DNA of 64,000 bases from Streptomyces malachitofuscus (GCF_014650055.1 NZ_BMUF01000006.1:124001-188000), one strand, 5' to 3'. Numbered from the stretch's first letter, positions 41,304 through 50,454 are shown. Notes: a model not told the origin generated them from the letters alone. A program made the numbers and translations.

Positions 41304-42101
41304 ATGCCGACCCGAGCGACCGCGAAGCACCATCCGCACGACGACGCCCCCGACACCGCGGCAGCCTTCCGCAGGCTCGCCGCGCTTCCCGACGGCCCGG
41401 AGCGCAACGCGCTGCGCGACGAGCTCGTCGAGGCCTGGCTGCCCATGGCCCACCGCCTCGCCGGACGCTTCCGCAGCCGCGGCGAGAACTTCGACGACCT
41501 CCGCCAGGTCGCCGCGCTGGGTCTGGTCAAGGCCGTGGACCGGTACGAGCCCGAGCTCGGCAACGCGTTCGAGAGCTACGCCGTGCCGACCATCACCGGC
41601 GAGATCAAGCGGCACTTCCGCGACCACATGTGGACCCTGCACGTACCGCGCCGGGTCCAGGACCTGCGCAACCGCGTCCGGTACGCCTCCCAGGACCTCT
41701 CCCAGACCATCCCCGGCCGCCGGCCGACCGTCGCGGAGATCGCCGAGCGCGCCCACCTCAGCGAGGAGGACGTCCGCACCGGCCAGGAGGCGCTGGACAG
41801 CTTCAGCGCGCTGTCCCTGGACGCCGAGCTGCCCGGCAGTGACGACGGCTACTCGCTGGGCGACGCCATCGGGGCTCCCGACCCGGCGCTGGACACCGTG
41901 GTCGACCGCGAGGCCGTCAAGGACGGTCTTGCCGCACTCCCGGAACGGGAGCGCGCCATCCTCTACATGCGCTTCTTCGACGACATGACCCAGAGCGGCA
42001 TCGCCGAGGAACTCGGCATCTCGCAGATGCACGTCTCCCGCCTGATCAGCCGCTGCTGCGGCCGGGTCCGCGACGAGGTCATGCGCGACACCGACGAGTA
42101 G
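41304..42101 (+). CDS. SigB/SigF-family alternative RNA polymerase sigma factor
   Basis: A 265-residue group 3 sigma factor. Region 2 is visible as FDDLRQVAALGLVKAVDRYE and FESYAVPTITGEIKRHFRD (about 70-110). Region 3 is centred on RRPTVAEIAERAHLSEEDV, and region 4 has LPERERAILYMRFF and QSGIAEELGISQMHVSRLI. Paralogues direct polymerase to GNNT-N14-16-GGGTAY promoters and are held by anti-sigma factors; none is adjacent. The position downstream of gvp genes corresponds, from memory, to sigK of S. coelicolor. The ATG at 41304 has GGGAG 13 nt upstream, so the start is moderately certain. Confidence 0.93.
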   Translation: MPTRATAKHHPHDDAPDTAAAFRRLAALPDGPERNALRDELVEAWLPMAHRLAGRFRSRGENFDDLRQVAALGLVKAVDRYEPELGNAFESYAVPTITGEIKRHFRDHMWTLHVPRRVQDLRNRVRYASQDLSQTIPGRRPTVAEIAERAHLSEEDVRTGQEALDSFSALSLDAELPGSDDGYSLGDAIGAPDPALDTVVDREAVKDGLAALPERERAILYMRFFDDMTQSGIAEELGISQMHVSRLISRCCGRVRDEVMRDTDE

Positions 42102-42469
42102 CGGCGCCGCCGCCGACGCGGTGCGGTCCGGTTGTTGCCGTGCGGGTCCGTCGTGGTCGCACCCGGCCCTTGCTGGGGGCCTTCATCGGGCTGGGCGGTA
42201 CCTCCCGGGCCAGGAACCCCACTGGGGAGGCACGACTGCCCGCGGAGGGCGGAGGAGCGTGTGTGGAGGTGGCGCGGGGCCCGCTTGTGAGGTCGGGCTG
42301 CCGGGCCGGTGGGAAGGGGCGGGGAGGTTCGCGCCGCGGTGGTTCACCCGGGTGGGTGTGCCGGTGACGCCAATGGTGTCCGGCCGCGCGCGGTCGGGCG
42401 GCGGGCGGGCTGTGATGGCTGTGGGGCGGCCGAAAGCCTGCCCCGCCGTCGCTCGAAGGAGCCCGCACC
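42102..42469. other. 368-nt intergenic region, no gene recognised
   Basis: No plausible gene is seen. The stretch contains a partial copy of the dispersed repeat (42141-42160) and several short GC-rich inverted repeats. It probably holds the promoter and a long leader of the next gene. I found no known riboswitch. Confidence 0.5.
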
Positions 42470-43180
42470 ATGCGTCGCACTGCCCGTGCCCTGTCCCTCG
42501 CCGCTGTCGCCGGAACCTTCCTCGGCGTGCTCGTACCGGCCGCGTCCGCGGGAACGGCCCCCGGCAGCGGCCCGTCGTGGGGCACCGCCTCCCACTCGCC
42601 CTGTCCCGAACCAGGGGGACACGGCTGGGACGGCCACGCCTCCAAGGGCAGCTCCCCGGGCGCCGCCCGGCCGGAGGCCTCGAAACCCGGCGCTCCGGAA
42701 CTCGACGCCCTGGAATTCGACGCCCTGGAACTGGAGACCCTCGGGAAGGAAACGCTCGAGGAGGAGATCCTCGAGCCGGACGCGGCCCTCCCGGAGGGCA
42801 CCGCCCTGGACGAACTCGTTCCCGACCCCGTTCCCGAGGAGGATGCCGGGATTCCCGCCCCGGGACCCGAGGCAAACGAATCGAAGGCCCTGGAGTACAA
42901 GGCAAAGGAATCGAAGACCGCCGGGCCGACGGCCGTCCCGCCCAAGCCGGTCGAACCCAAGCCGGTCGAACCGAAGCCGGTGGAGCCCAAGCCCACCGCA
43001 ACCAAGAGCCCCCGCTGCGCCCCCACACCCCCCGCGCACCAGGGCGTCCACGCGGGTGGGGGCGGTGCCTTCACCGACTCCGTGCCCGCACTGGCCGTCG
43101 GTGGCCTGCTCATCGCGGGCGCGTTCGGCGCCGCCGCCCACCGGCTGTACCGGGACCGTACGCCGCGGACGGACGCGTGA
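42470..43180 (+). CDS. Secreted, C-terminally anchored acidic/Pro-rich surface protein
   Basis: A 236-residue exported protein. A signal peptide (residues 1-28, ending SAG after ASA) is followed by a low-complexity region rich in Pro, Glu and Lys, including three PVEPK units around 160-175. The C-terminus has one transmembrane helix (VPALAVGGLLIAGAFGAAAH) and a basic stop-transfer tail. No sortase LPXTG motif is present, so it is probably anchored by the helix. GAAGGAG precedes the ATG. No enzyme domain is recognised. Confidence 0.82.
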   Translation: MRRTARALSLAAVAGTFLGVLVPAASAGTAPGSGPSWGTASHSPCPEPGGHGWDGHASKGSSPGAARPEASKPGAPELDALEFDALELETLGKETLEEEILEPDAALPEGTALDELVPDPVPEEDAGIPAPGPEANESKALEYKAKESKTAGPTAVPPKPVEPKPVEPKPVEPKPTATKSPRCAPTPPAHQGVHAGGGGAFTDSVPALAVGGLLIAGAFGAAAHRLYRDRTPRTDA

Positions 43181-43338
43181 CGTCCGTGGCCCTTCCACCG
43201 GGCCGTCACCGCCCGTGCCGTGCGCCGCACGACCCGGCCGGGACTCATGGCACGCGGCACTCTGGGTACTGACTGGCCGAGGGACGGCACGAGCGGATGC
43301 CGGGGCACCGGGCCGCCAGGGACTGCGCGGAGGTAGCG

Positions 43339-44586
43339 ATGCTGCGGACGGATCCGGAAGGCCACGGCCCCGTCCGCTTCGGGCCGCCCGACCCCGAGGA
43401 CGGCCTCCCCGTGCTGCCCGAGCTGTCCGCCGTCCTGGCCGCGGCGGCCTCCCGGGCCGGCGCCGAGCCGGTCGGTGGCGGCCCCGCCCTGCTGGAGGCC
43501 GCCTGCGGCTACGGCGACCGGCGCGGACTTCCCGCCGCCCCCGACCGGGTGGCCGTCGCCCCCGGTGCCCCCGCCCTGCTGGTGGCCCTGACCGCGGCCA
43601 TCGGCGGCGACGTCCTGGTGCCCAGACCCTGCGCCGCGTGGTGGGCCCCCTACGCCCGGCTGCTGCGCCGGCCCGCCTTCCACGTGCCGACCCCGGCCGA
43701 GAGCGGCGGCGTACCCGATCCCTACGCGCTGCTGGAGACCGTGCGCCGGCTGCGGAACGAGGGCGGCGACCCGCGGCTGCTGGTACTCTCCGTCGCCGAC
43801 GACCCCACCGCCACCGTCGCCCCGCCCGAGCTGCTGCACGAGACCGTGGAGGCCGCCGTCTCCGAAGGGCTGCACCTGGTCAGCGACGAGACCTGGCGCG
43901 ACACCCTGCACGACCCGCACGACACCGTGCTGCTCAGCCCCGCCGAGATGCTGCCCGACCGGGTCACCGTCGTCACCGACCTGGTCGGCGCCCTGCTCCC
44001 ACCGGGCTGGCCCGCCGCGGTGGCCCGCTTCCCGGCCGGTGATCAGGGCCACGCGCTGCACGCGCGGGTGCTCGACGTGCTCACCGCGCTCGACGCGCGC
44101 GTCGCCGCCCCCGTCGCCGCCGCCGCGGTGTACGCGCTGTCGGAGCCCGAACCGGTCACCGCCCGCGTCGCCGCCGGCGTGCGCCTGCACGCGAGCCTCG
44201 CCGCCGCCGCCCATCGCGCCGTCGTCGCCGCCGGTGCCCTGTCCCGCCCCCCGCGCTGCGGCCGGCACCTGTACGTCGACCTCACACCCCTGGCACCCGC
44301 GCTCACCGCGCACGGCGTCGGCGACGCCCAGGAACTGGAGGACTTCCTCGGCGCCCGGCTCGGCATGCCCGCGCCGGGCGGGCACCGTTTCGGTGACGAG
44401 CTCGAGACACCGCGCGTGCGGCTGTCCACCGCCCCCATGCTGGGCGGCACCCCCGAACAGCGTGCGGAGTGCCTGCGTGCGCCCGACCCCCTGGAACTGC
44501 CGCAGGTGCGAGGCGCGTTGACCCATCTGACATCGGTCTTCGACGATCTCCGTGACGACGCCCGGCGATGGGAGTCCCCCCGATGA
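43339..44586 (+). CDS. Aminotransferase class I/II-like protein lacking the PLP lysine
   Basis: A 415-residue protein with the fold type I layout: a Gly-rich N-terminal segment, VAVAPGAPALLVALTAAIGG, PRPCAAWW and LVSDETWRD where active enzymes have a D-x-x-Y-type PLP contact. Where the Schiff-base lysine should be (S-x-S-K-x-x-x-x-x-GWR), the sequence is TDLVGALLPPGWPAAVA with no lysine. PLP chemistry is therefore unlikely; a binding or regulatory role is more probable. The ATG at 43339 has GGAGGT five nt upstream. It overlaps the metallo-hydrolase gene (ATGA). Confidence 0.85.
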   Translation: MLRTDPEGHGPVRFGPPDPEDGLPVLPELSAVLAAAASRAGAEPVGGGPALLEAACGYGDRRGLPAAPDRVAVAPGAPALLVALTAAIGGDVLVPRPCAAWWAPYARLLRRPAFHVPTPAESGGVPDPYALLETVRRLRNEGGDPRLLVLSVADDPTATVAPPELLHETVEAAVSEGLHLVSDETWRDTLHDPHDTVLLSPAEMLPDRVTVVTDLVGALLPPGWPAAVARFPAGDQGHALHARVLDVLTALDARVAAPVAAAAVYALSEPEPVTARVAAGVRLHASLAAAAHRAVVAAGALSRPPRCGRHLYVDLTPLAPALTAHGVGDAQELEDFLGARLGMPAPGGHRFGDELETPRVRLSTAPMLGGTPEQRAECLRAPDPLELPQVRGALTHLTSVFDDLRDDARRWESPR

Positions 44587-45650
44587 CGCAGCGGCCCGGG
44601 TCGACCAGCAGAACGACCGCGACCACAGCCCCCGACGAGACCGCACCGGACGCCGGCACCCCCTCCTCCGCGCGCCCGCACCCCGCGCCGGCCGAGCCCC
44701 GCCCGCTCGCCGAACGCCGGATGTGGCCGCGCACCTTCCACGACCGGCTGACGGCCCCGCTGCCCGGCCTCAGGGCCTTCGCCCGCTTCGCCCGCGAGGG
44801 CGCCCTGCGCCCCACCCCCGACGGCCTCGCCGACGTCCCCCGGCTGCCCTTCGAGCCCGGCCCGCTGCCCCGCGTGGACGCCCGCACGGTCGCCGTCACC
44901 TGGGCGGGACACGCCAGTTGGGTCCTGCGGATCGGAGGGCTCACCGTGCTCACCGACCCGGTGTGGTCCCGCCGCATCCTCGGCACCCCGGCGCGCATCA
45001 CGCCCGTCGGCGTCGCCTGGGAGGCCCTGCCGCGCGTGGACGCGGTCGTCGTCAGCCACAACCACTACGACCACCTCGACGCCCCCACCCTGCGCCGGCT
45101 CCCGCGCGAAACCCCGGTGTTCGTGCCCGCCGGGCTCGCCCGCTGGTTCCACCGCCGCCGGTTCACCCGGGTCACCGAACTCGACTGGTGGGAGGCCGCC
45201 GAACTGGACGGCGTGCGTTTCGACTTCGTACCGGCCCACCACTGGTCCAAGCGCACCCTCACCGACACCTGCCGCTCCCTGTGGGGCGGCTGGGTGCTCA
45301 CCGACCGCGAGGGCAGGCGCGTGCACTTCGCCGGCGACACCGGCTACGGCCACTGGTTCTCCCGCATCGGCCGCCGCTATCCCGGCATCGACCTCACCCT
45401 GCTGCCCATCGGCGCCTACGACCCCCGCTGGTGGCTGGCCGACGTCCACTGCGACCCGGAGGAGGCGGTCCGCGCCGCCCAGGACCTCGGCGCGCGCCGC
45501 ATGGCTCCCATGCACTGGGGCACGTTCATCCTCTCCGCGGAGCCGGTCCTGGAACCACTCGTCCGGGTCCGCGCCGCGTGGGAGAAGGCGGGGCTGCCGC
45601 GCGAGGACCTGTGGGACCTGCCGGTGGGCGCCTCCCGGGTGCTTCGGTGA
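44583..45650 (+). CDS. Metallo-beta-lactamase-fold hydrolase (NAPE-PLD/UlaG-like)
   Basis: A 355-residue cytosolic metallo-hydrolase. The zinc motif SHNHYDHLD near residue 160, the GDTGYG metal-bridging Asp near 255 and the last His in PMHWGTF near 310 are all present. A Pro-rich leader of about 35 residues precedes the domain. Relatives include N-acyl-phosphatidylethanolamine phospholipase D and UlaG lactonases. The start overlaps the aminotransferase-like gene, so the two are translated together. Confidence 0.9.
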   Translation: MTQRPGSTSRTTATTAPDETAPDAGTPSSARPHPAPAEPRPLAERRMWPRTFHDRLTAPLPGLRAFARFAREGALRPTPDGLADVPRLPFEPGPLPRVDARTVAVTWAGHASWVLRIGGLTVLTDPVWSRRILGTPARITPVGVAWEALPRVDAVVVSHNHYDHLDAPTLRRLPRETPVFVPAGLARWFHRRRFTRVTELDWWEAAELDGVRFDFVPAHHWSKRTLTDTCRSLWGGWVLTDREGRRVHFAGDTGYGHWFSRIGRRYPGIDLTLLPIGAYDPRWWLADVHCDPEEAVRAAQDLGARRMAPMHWGTFILSAEPVLEPLVRVRAAWEKAGLPREDLWDLPVGASRVLR

Positions 45651-45662
45651 CCGCGGGCGGCG

Positions 45663-46334
45663 TCAGCCCGCCGTCGGCCCCCGCAGCCGCCGCCACAGGC
45701 TCGGCGCCACGCTGATCAGCACGGTCAGCACGATCGCCGCGAGCACGCCCTCCCACGGCTCGGCGAACAGCGACCCGCCGAGGATGCCGATCAGCTGGTA
45801 CGTCACCGCCCAGGCCAGACAGGCGGGCAGATTGCCGCGCACGAACCGGCGCATCGGCCACTCGGCGACCAGGCAGGCCAGCATCACCGGCAGCCGCCCG
45901 GCCGGCATCAGCCGCGACAGCACCAGCACGGCCACCCCGTGGTCGGCCAGCTTCTGCTGCGCCTGCCGCAGCCGGTCCTCCGGCGCGCGCTGCCGGATCG
46001 CCTCCAGCCAGCGCGAGCCGTTCCTCGACTTCATCCCGCGCCGCCCCAGCCAGTACAGCGCCACGTCCCCGAGGAACGCGGCCAGCGACGCGGTCACGAA
46101 GACCAGCGCCATCGAGAACGGCGCCGTCTCGTGGAAGGCGACCACGGCCGCCGAGCTCACCAGCGCGCCCGTCGGCACCACCGGCACCAGCGCGCCGATC
46201 AGCACCAGCAGGAACAGCGAGGGATACCCGATCGCCTGCTGGGTGGACTCGGGCGCCACGACCGGTATGAACGCCGACGAGGCCGACGGCAGGGACGCAC
46301 CGGCCGCCTGACTCAGGGCGGCGGGAAGGATCAC
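45663..46334 (-). CDS. DedA family membrane protein
   Basis: A 223-residue inner-membrane protein with the DedA/SNARE-associated fold: two re-entrant segments around residues 40-75 (LFLLVLIGALVPVVPTGALV) and VLVLSRLMPAGRLPVMLAC near 140, with further helices to the end. DedA proteins are implicated in undecaprenyl-phosphate or phospholipid flipping. The GTG start overlaps the stop of the upstream metallo-hydrolase gene, so they form an operon. Confidence 0.9.
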   Translation of the reverse strand: MILPAALSQAAGASLPSASSAFIPVVAPESTQQAIGYPSLFLLVLIGALVPVVPTGALVSSAAVVAFHETAPFSMALVFVTASLAAFLGDVALYWLGRRGMKSRNGSRWLEAIRQRAPEDRLRQAQQKLADHGVAVLVLSRLMPAGRLPVMLACLVAEWPMRRFVRGNLPACLAWAVTYQLIGILGGSLFAEPWEGVLAAIVLTVLISVAPSLWRRLRGPTAG

Positions 46335-47104
46335 CGCGCGACCTCCAGGCGCACGCTCTCCCCGTGCCCGAGCCGGTGCACGGCCGCCCCCGGGGCGTGC
46401 CGGGCCGCCAGGCGCTCGAACTCGTGGCCCGGCGCGTGGAACTCGTGCGGGCGCACCGCGTCCATCCCGATCGGCCAGTACGTGCCGTAGTGCACCGGCA
46501 CCGCGCTGGGCGCCCCCAGCCGGCCCAGCGCCTCGACCGCGCGCCCCGCGTCCAGATGCCCCTCGCCCAGGTACGGGCCCCAGCCGCCCACCGGCAGCAG
46601 CGCCACGTCGACCGGCCCGACCTCCTTGGCCATCTCGTCGAACAGACCGGTGTCCCCGGCGAAGTACGTCCGCGCCTCGCCCTCGAGGACGTAGCCGAGG
46701 GCGGGGGAGCGGCGCGGCCCGACCGGCAGCCGGCGCCCGTCGTGCCGCGCGGACACGACCCGTACGACCAGCCGGCCCACCTCGATCGCGTCGCCGGGCG
46801 CCACCTCGCGCACCCCGAGGTGCGTGAGCCGGCGCAGACCCGGCACCGCGCGCCCGGCGCCCCGGGGCACGAACAGGCGCGTACCCGGCGCGAGCCGGGC
46901 CAGGGACGGCACATGCAGATGATCGGCGTGCAGATGGGAGACCAGCGCCACGTCCGCGTGCCGGGCCTCGGCGGGCGGCACCGCGCCGCGCCGGCGCCGC
47001 AGGTGCGCGAGCCGGCGGGCGAACAGGGGGTCGGTGAGCACCCGCGTGTGCGAGTCCTCGACCGTGCAGGTGGCGTGACCCCACCACGTGACCTCCACCG
47101 GCAC
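46331..47104 (-). CDS. Metallo-beta-lactamase-fold hydrolase (UlaG-like)
   Basis: A 257-residue metallo-hydrolase with zinc motif SHLHADHLH near residue 56, GDTGLFDEM near 150 and the terminal His in PVHYGTYW near 200. It is a compact form of the same superfamily as the protein at 44583. GTG start with AAGGAGG about eight nt upstream. It is coupled to the DedA gene, so a membrane-lipid or lactone substrate is conceivable. Confidence 0.9.
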   Translation of the reverse strand: MPVEVTWWGHATCTVEDSHTRVLTDPLFARRLAHLRRRRGAVPPAEARHADVALVSHLHADHLHVPSLARLAPGTRLFVPRGAGRAVPGLRRLTHLGVREVAPGDAIEVGRLVVRVVSARHDGRRLPVGPRRSPALGYVLEGEARTYFAGDTGLFDEMAKEVGPVDVALLPVGGWGPYLGEGHLDAGRAVEALGRLGAPSAVPVHYGTYWPIGMDAVRPHEFHAPGHEFERLAARHAPGAAVHRLGHGESVRLEVAR

Positions 47105-47187
47105 CCCTTCGCCTCCTTCGTGCGACTCCCCGAAGCCTACGTGCAGGAGTAGGGTCGGCGGCGAAACCGGAGGTGAGGGGGGACGCC

Positions 47188-47589
47188 ATGGGGCCGGTGC
47201 GGGTGACGGCGATCGCGAGTCTGACGCCGCTGGAGGAACTGGACGCCGATCCCTTCCTGGTGGACTCCCGCAGCCAGCACGCCATGTGCGCCCGCTGGGC
47301 CGCCGAGCAGGGATACGTGGTGGCTCGGGAACTGCTCGTACGAGGGCTGCGGCCCGACCACTGCATGCTGTGGGAGGGCGTGCGGCCCGGCACCGATCTG
47401 TTCGTGGCCCCCAGTCTGCGGGTACTGGAACGTGCGCTGTCCTCCGTGGAGGAGTTCACCGCCGAGTGCGCGCGGCGCGGGGTGCGCATGGAGACGGTGG
47501 GCCGCGCGGAACCGTCGTACGACGCGGCGATGAAGGCGCGGGTGCACCGCAGGCTGTCGATGCCGACCGCCGGCTACGACGGCCGCTGA
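47188..47589 (+). CDS. Small protein resembling a degenerate resolvase N-terminal domain
   Basis: A 133-residue soluble protein. The pattern DSRSQHAMCARWAAEQGYVV followed by DLFVAPSLRVLERALSSVEE and FTAECARRGVRMETVGR has the order and spacing of a serine-recombinase catalytic domain (Q-x-x-x-C/R, a D-x-L-V-V-x-x-x-x-R helix, RGV-x-x). The catalytic serine motif (YxRVSxxxQ) is not evident and there is no DNA-binding tail. I would treat it as a repurposed fold of unknown role. The ATG at 47188 follows a GAGGGGGG; GTG at 47173 is possible. Confidence 0.65.
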   Translation: MGPVRVTAIASLTPLEELDADPFLVDSRSQHAMCARWAAEQGYVVARELLVRGLRPDHCMLWEGVRPGTDLFVAPSLRVLERALSSVEEFTAECARRGVRMETVGRAEPSYDAAMKARVHRRLSMPTAGYDGR

Positions 47590-47690
47590 GCCGCCCACGG
47601 CCCGCGCGACCGGGGGAGCACATGCCCGCTCCGGCCGTTGTGACAGGGTGGATACGGGTCGGACCGGCCAGGACGTGAGGTGTACGGGGC

Positions 47691-49766
47691 GTGGGTGGCG
47701 GGCGTTGGCGACGGGTCGCCAGTCAGATCGGGCGGAGTGTCGCCGTGTGGGCGGTCTCCACCCTCACCATGCTGCTGCTCGCCGGGATCCTGCCGGACTT
47801 CCGGCTGCGCTCGGCCGACGGCGACAGCGCCACGGACATCGCCGTCACGGCCGCCCTCGGCGCCGGCGCCTTCGGTCTGCTGTCCGCGCTCGTCTGGCCG
47901 CTGCTGGTGCGGCTCCTGCTGCTCGTACCGGCGCTCGTCCTGGGCCTGCTGGTGTTCTTCCTCAACGGCGCCCTGCTCTGGCTGGCCCTGTACGTCAACC
48001 CCGTCGAGCGGGGCTCCGCCGCGCCGGAGACGGCGGTGGTGGTCGCCGCGGTCATGTCCGCGGTCGCCTCCGCCACGGGCGCCGCCCTCGCCGTACGCGA
48101 CGACGACGCCTACCGCCGCCGGCTGTACCGCCTCGCCGACCGCCGCCGGGGCTCCGCCCCGCCCTGCCCCACCACGCCCGGCACCGTCTTCCTGCAGCTC
48201 GACGGCGTCGGCCACGACGTCCTGCTGGACGCCGTCGGCAAGGGGCTGATGCCCACCGTCGCCCGCTGGCTCGGCACCGGCACCGCCGGCGACCGACCCA
48301 GCCACCGCCTCACCCCCTGGCGCACCGACTGGTCCAGCCAGACCGGCGCCAGCCAGCTCGGCATCCTCCACGGCAGCAACCACGACGTCCCCGCCTTCCG
48401 CTGGTACGAGAAGGCCCGCCGCGAGGTCATGGTCTGCAACCGGCCCACCAGCGCCGCCGAACTCCAGGCCCGCGCCATCGAGTACTCCGGCCACGCGGGG
48501 CTGCTGGCCCACGACGGCGCCAGCCGCGGCAACCTGTTCAGCGGCGGCGCCGACGAGCAGGCCCTCGTGCTCTCCATCGCCACCCGCCGCCGCGGCCCGG
48601 CCGCCCGCTCCCGCGCGGGCTACTTCGCCTACTTCTCCGACCCCGCCAACGCCGTGCGCACCGCGCTGTCCTTCGTCGCCGAGGTGGGCCGCGAGATCGG
48701 CCAGTCCACCCGGGCCCGGACGCGGGGACAGCGTCCGCGCGTCGCGCGCGGCGGGCTCTACCCGTTCGTCCGGGCCTTCGCCACCGTCGTCGAACGGGAC
48801 GTCGTGGTGGCCGCCGTGACGGGCGACCTGCTGGCCGGCCGCACCGCCGTCTACGCGGACCTGGTCGCCTACGACGAGGTCGCCCACCACTCCGGACCCG
48901 CGAGCCGCGACACCGAGAAGGTCCTCCAGCGCCTCGACCGCGCCCTCGCCCTGATCGAGAACGTCGCCGAGCACGCCCCCCGCCCGTACCGGATCGTCGT
49001 CCTGTCCGACCACGGGCAGAGCCCCGGCGAGACCTTCCGCTCCCGCTACGGCCTCACCCTCGGCGACCTGGTGCGGGCCGGCTGCGGACTGCCCGTGCCG
49101 CGCCGCGCCCGGCGCACCCACAGCGGCGCGGAGGCCCGCGCCGCCGTCCGGGCGGCGCTGCGCCGGCCCGTCGAGGAGGGCGCCGAGCACTACCGCCCCT
49201 CCCGCGGCTCCGAACCCGTCGTGCTCGCCTCCGGCAACCTGGGCCTGGTCTCCTTCCCGGACGTGCCGCACCGGATGACCAAGGAGGAGATCGACGCCCG
49301 CCACCCCGCGCTGCTGCCGACCCTCGCCAACCACCCCGGCATCGGCTTCCTCCTGGTGCGCAGCGAACGCCACGGCGGGGTGGTGCTCGGCGCGTACGGC
49401 GCCGAGATACCGCTGGACGAGCTGGACGACAACCCCGGGCCCCTGGCGGCCTTCGGGCCCGGAGCCGCGGACGTCGTACGACGCACCCACACCTTCCCGC
49501 ACACCGCCGACATCATGGTCAACTCCTTCCACGACCCCGCGGACGGGGAGGTGCTCGCCTTCGAGGAGCAGATCGGCTCCCACGGCGGCCTCGGCGGCGC
49601 CCAGTCCCGCCCCTTCCTGCTGTCCCCGCTCACGCTGTCCCCACCGGTCGCCGACGGCGCGGAACTCGCCGGGGCGGAACAGATCCACCGGGTACTGCGC
49701 CGCTGGCTCACGGAGTCCGACGAGGCGGAGTCGACCGCGGCCCAGGACAACAGGCGCGCGGCCTGA
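47691..49766 (+). CDS. Membrane-tethered alkaline-phosphatase-fold phosphodiesterase
   Basis: A 691-residue protein. Residues about 1-135 contain four hydrophobic helices resembling a holin-type (PF04020-like) membrane unit. The rest is an alkaline-phosphatase-superfamily hydrolase: metal Asp in FLQLDGVGHD near 170, the nucleophile region SSQTGASQLG near 220, and metal ligands in YDEVAHHSG (near 405) and LSDHGQS (near 448). It would cleave phosphate esters or phosphodiesters. GTG at 47691 is chosen because the transmembrane region starts there. Confidence 0.88.
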   Translation: MGGGRWRRVASQIGRSVAVWAVSTLTMLLLAGILPDFRLRSADGDSATDIAVTAALGAGAFGLLSALVWPLLVRLLLLVPALVLGLLVFFLNGALLWLALYVNPVERGSAAPETAVVVAAVMSAVASATGAALAVRDDDAYRRRLYRLADRRRGSAPPCPTTPGTVFLQLDGVGHDVLLDAVGKGLMPTVARWLGTGTAGDRPSHRLTPWRTDWSSQTGASQLGILHGSNHDVPAFRWYEKARREVMVCNRPTSAAELQARAIEYSGHAGLLAHDGASRGNLFSGGADEQALVLSIATRRRGPAARSRAGYFAYFSDPANAVRTALSFVAEVGREIGQSTRARTRGQRPRVARGGLYPFVRAFATVVERDVVVAAVTGDLLAGRTAVYADLVAYDEVAHHSGPASRDTEKVLQRLDRALALIENVAEHAPRPYRIVVLSDHGQSPGETFRSRYGLTLGDLVRAGCGLPVPRRARRTHSGAEARAAVRAALRRPVEEGAEHYRPSRGSEPVVLASGNLGLVSFPDVPHRMTKEEIDARHPALLPTLANHPGIGFLLVRSERHGGVVLGAYGAEIPLDELDDNPGPLAAFGPGAADVVRRTHTFPHTADIMVNSFHDPADGEVLAFEEQIGSHGGLGGAQSRPFLLSPLTLSPPVADGAELAGAEQIHRVLRRWLTESDEAESTAAQDNRRAA

Positions 49767-49774
49767 GCGGACCG

Positions 49775-49803
49775 TTGAGCCGCGGGCCGCCCTCGGGGAC
49801 GAT
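49775..49803 (+). promoter_or_regulatory. Promoter of the gene at 49810
   Basis: TTGAGC-N17-GACGAT, with the -10 ending 6 nt before the GTG start; predicts a leaderless transcript. Confidence 0.5.
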
Positions 49804-49809
49804 GGCACG

Positions 49810-50316
49810 GTGAACGAGGCCGCCGCGTACACGCTGCAAGAACTCCGTGCCCTGGACCCGGCGGTGCGCGCGGACGTGCTGTGCGTGCTGGACCGCGTCG
49901 CCCGGGACCTCCCCGCCCACTGGAGCCGCCGCGCGGGCATACCCCAGCTCATGGTGTTCCTCGACGGCGACGGCGGCGTCCGGACGGAGCGAACCGGCCT
50001 GCGGGAGCTGGCCCGGCACGGGTACCTCGACGAGTTCCACCGATGGGTCGGCGGGGTCCCGGCGGAGAAGGCGCGGGAGCACGGTTGCGCCGCCCTGGTG
50101 TACGGCGACCGCATCCACGCGAGGATCAACCAGTTCGGTCCCTTCGGCTCGGCACGCTTCGTTCCGGACACCCGCGCCCATGTCCGCGTGGCGCACCGGG
50201 ACCTCCGCCTGGGGACGTCCTTCTCGTTCCCCTTCGACACCGAGGGCCGGGTCTTCCCCCGGCTCGTCCTCCACGACTGGGTTTCCGAGACCCTCGACCG
50301 TGCCCGGGGGGAGTGA
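49810..50316 (+). CDS. Hypothetical protein
   Basis: A 168-residue soluble protein that I do not recognise. It is mixed alpha/beta with an N-terminal helical stretch (LQELRALDPAVRADVLCVL) and a central VYGDRIHARINQFGPFG segment. No membrane helix or signal is present. The start is GTG with no ribosome binding site, but a promoter-like sequence abuts it. It precedes the MoxR gene by 138 nt and need not be in the same operon. Confidence 0.65.
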   Translation: MNEAAAYTLQELRALDPAVRADVLCVLDRVARDLPAHWSRRAGIPQLMVFLDGDGGVRTERTGLRELARHGYLDEFHRWVGGVPAEKAREHGCAALVYGDRIHARINQFGPFGSARFVPDTRAHVRVAHRDLRLGTSFSFPFDTEGRVFPRLVLHDWVSETLDRARGE

Positions 50317-50454
50317 CCGCGCGAAAACGCGTTGCCCCGACGCCGTACGGCGCAGTTCACTGGTCCCGGCGCCCTTCGTGATCCGTGTGCCCCGGTTCGA
50401 CCGCCGGAGCCCGTGCGCCCCTTCCACCTCCCCGCACCCCTCAGGAGCCCTTGC

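Noticed and set aside
42102-42469. Riboswitch or small RNA in the long leader before the surface-protein gene
   Set aside because: I could not match any conserved core (for example of cobalamin, ydaO, SAM or TPP elements); only GC-rich short inverted repeats are seen.
43264-43269. GGGTAC as a SigB-type promoter for the aminotransferase-like gene
   Set aside because: The nearest GNNT (GACT) is 18 nt away, outside the 14-16 range.
47188-47589. Mobile element or integron marked by the resolvase-like gene
   Set aside because: No inverted repeats, direct repeats or composition change flank it, and catalytic residues are not evident.
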